Shown: in pieces, positions 63,773 through 64,000 of the stretch
How the letters are laid out: each line of letters begins with the position of its first letter
Position numbering within the stretch: position 1 is the first letter of the stretch
NCBI RefSeq assembly: GCF_002073975.1
Contig: NZ_CP020384.1
Span: forward strand, 2,356,001 to 2,420,000
Length of the DNA stretch: 64,000 nt
Direction: 5' to 3'
Source: Rhodovulum sp. MB263
GTDB lineage: Bacteria > Pseudomonadota > Alphaproteobacteria > Rhodobacterales > Rhodobacteraceae
The notes under the pieces: generated by a model
Told to the model about the DNA's origin: nothing
Databases searched by the model: none
What the model saw: only the letters and a program-made list of their open reading frames with translations
Made by a program: the position numbers and the translations under genes

Positions 63773-64000
63773 GCGAGGCCCGCCGCAGCCCGGGCCGGAT
63801 CGTCGCCCTCGACCTTGCCCGGAGCGCCGCGCTTCTCGGCATGGTCGTCTTCCATTTCAGCTACGATCTCGAGCTGTTCGGCCATCTGCCGCCGGGCACC
63901 GTCGTCACCGGCGGCTTCCGGCTGCTGTCGGTCGGCGTGGCCTCGGCCTTCCTGGCCCTGGCCGGGGTCAGCCTGCATCTGGCCCATGGCCGGGGGCTGC
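63769..64000 (+). CDS. DUF1624 / heparan-alpha-glucosaminide acetyltransferase-like membrane protein (5' part)
   Basis: Starts at a TTG overlapping the SoxT stop by 3 nt (TTGA), so it is coupled to it. The first residues, RIVALDLARSAALLGMVVFHFSYDLELFG, are typical of DUF1624 proteins; the rest continues past the window. It is an inner-membrane protein with a catalytic His possible in VVFHFSYDLE. No ties to sulfur metabolism are known. Confidence 0.75.
   Translation, partial: MSEARRSPGRIVALDLARSAALLGMVVFHFSYDLELFGHLPPGTVVTGGFRLLSVGVASAFLALAGVSLHLAHGRGL

Noticed and set aside
1-64000. tRNA, rRNA or riboswitch genes
   Set aside because: Scanning for T-loop (GGTTCGANTCC) and rRNA-like sequence found nothing convincing. 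By-eye scanning can miss weak cases.

Overview
The window is about 64 kb of high-GC (roughly two-thirds G+C), gene-dense DNA from an alphaproteobacterium, almost certainly Rhodobacteraceae. The case rests on a complete soxRS-VWXYZABCD-EF thiosulfate-oxidation locus laid out as in Paracoccus/Rhodovulum, TRAP-TAXI transport, an RpiR-regulated transaminase, a PhnF/PhnM/DUF1045 phosphonate group, a fused carnitine dehydrogenase-thioesterase, and small families typical of this group (DUF3572, DUF983, DUF4153). A sulfur-oxidising Rhodovulum-like organism fits best. The species is an inference.

Layout: 1-2.0 kb is the end of a urea ABC operon (urtC partial, urtD, urtE). 2.5-8.5 kb is a foreign island. 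It is edged by imperfect inverted ends and carries a broken TniQ/transposase chimera, a Tat-exported tyrosinase with a small secreted partner, an AT-richer patch, cyanase (cynS), and a dead IS3-family copy with an intact 3-bp target duplication. 8.7-12.0 kb holds glpK, an iron-type alcohol dehydrogenase and a TetR regulator. The TetR gene is divergent from an RND efflux pair (12.2-16.5 kb). 16.6-18.3 kb is a two-gene operon of an H-NOX-like protein and a diguanylate cyclase. 18.4-22.8 kb contains a DUF4153 membrane protein, a HAD phosphatase, DUF3572 and PleD. 23.0-25.3 kb is an ECF sigma factor / anti-sigma / periplasmic metal-sensor-like trio next to a four-EF-hand, Met/Gly-rich exported protein. 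25.7-33.2 kb is mixed metabolism: DUF983, Nudix, carnitine dehydrogenase-thioesterase, aldo/keto reductase, SDR, metG and usp. 33.2-42.1 kb carries a TRAP permease and TAXI receptor, RpiR, a class III aminotransferase and an aldehyde dehydrogenase, which looks like a dispersed catabolic unit for an amine or amino compound. 42.1-44.5 kb is a long gene-poor stretch. 44.5-49.7 kb carries a phasin-like gene and phosphonate genes (phnM, DUF1045, phnF, and a phnM paralogue with altered metal ligands). 50-51 kb has a flavin reductase and a small HTH protein. 51.3-63.8 kb is the sox locus plus a YeeE-type sulfur permease (soxT-like). The window ends inside a DUF1624 membrane protein.

How the genes work together: SoxR (ArsR family, two Cys) probably controls two divergent or internal AT-rich operators, upstream of soxV/soxS and of soxX. 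SoxS, SoxV and SoxW deliver reductant to the periplasm. SoxYZ carries the sulfur, SoxAX attaches it, SoxB hydrolyses sulfate and SoxCD oxidises the sulfane. SoxE and SoxF are accessory cytochrome and flavoprotein. A degenerate IS5-type transposase now separates soxD from soxE, and SoxD is a short, single-haem form.

Several stretches (39.4-40.7, 42.1-44.5 and 53.3-54.3 kb) are GC-rich but carry no intact genes and look like decayed DNA. No tRNA, rRNA or CRISPR array was seen.
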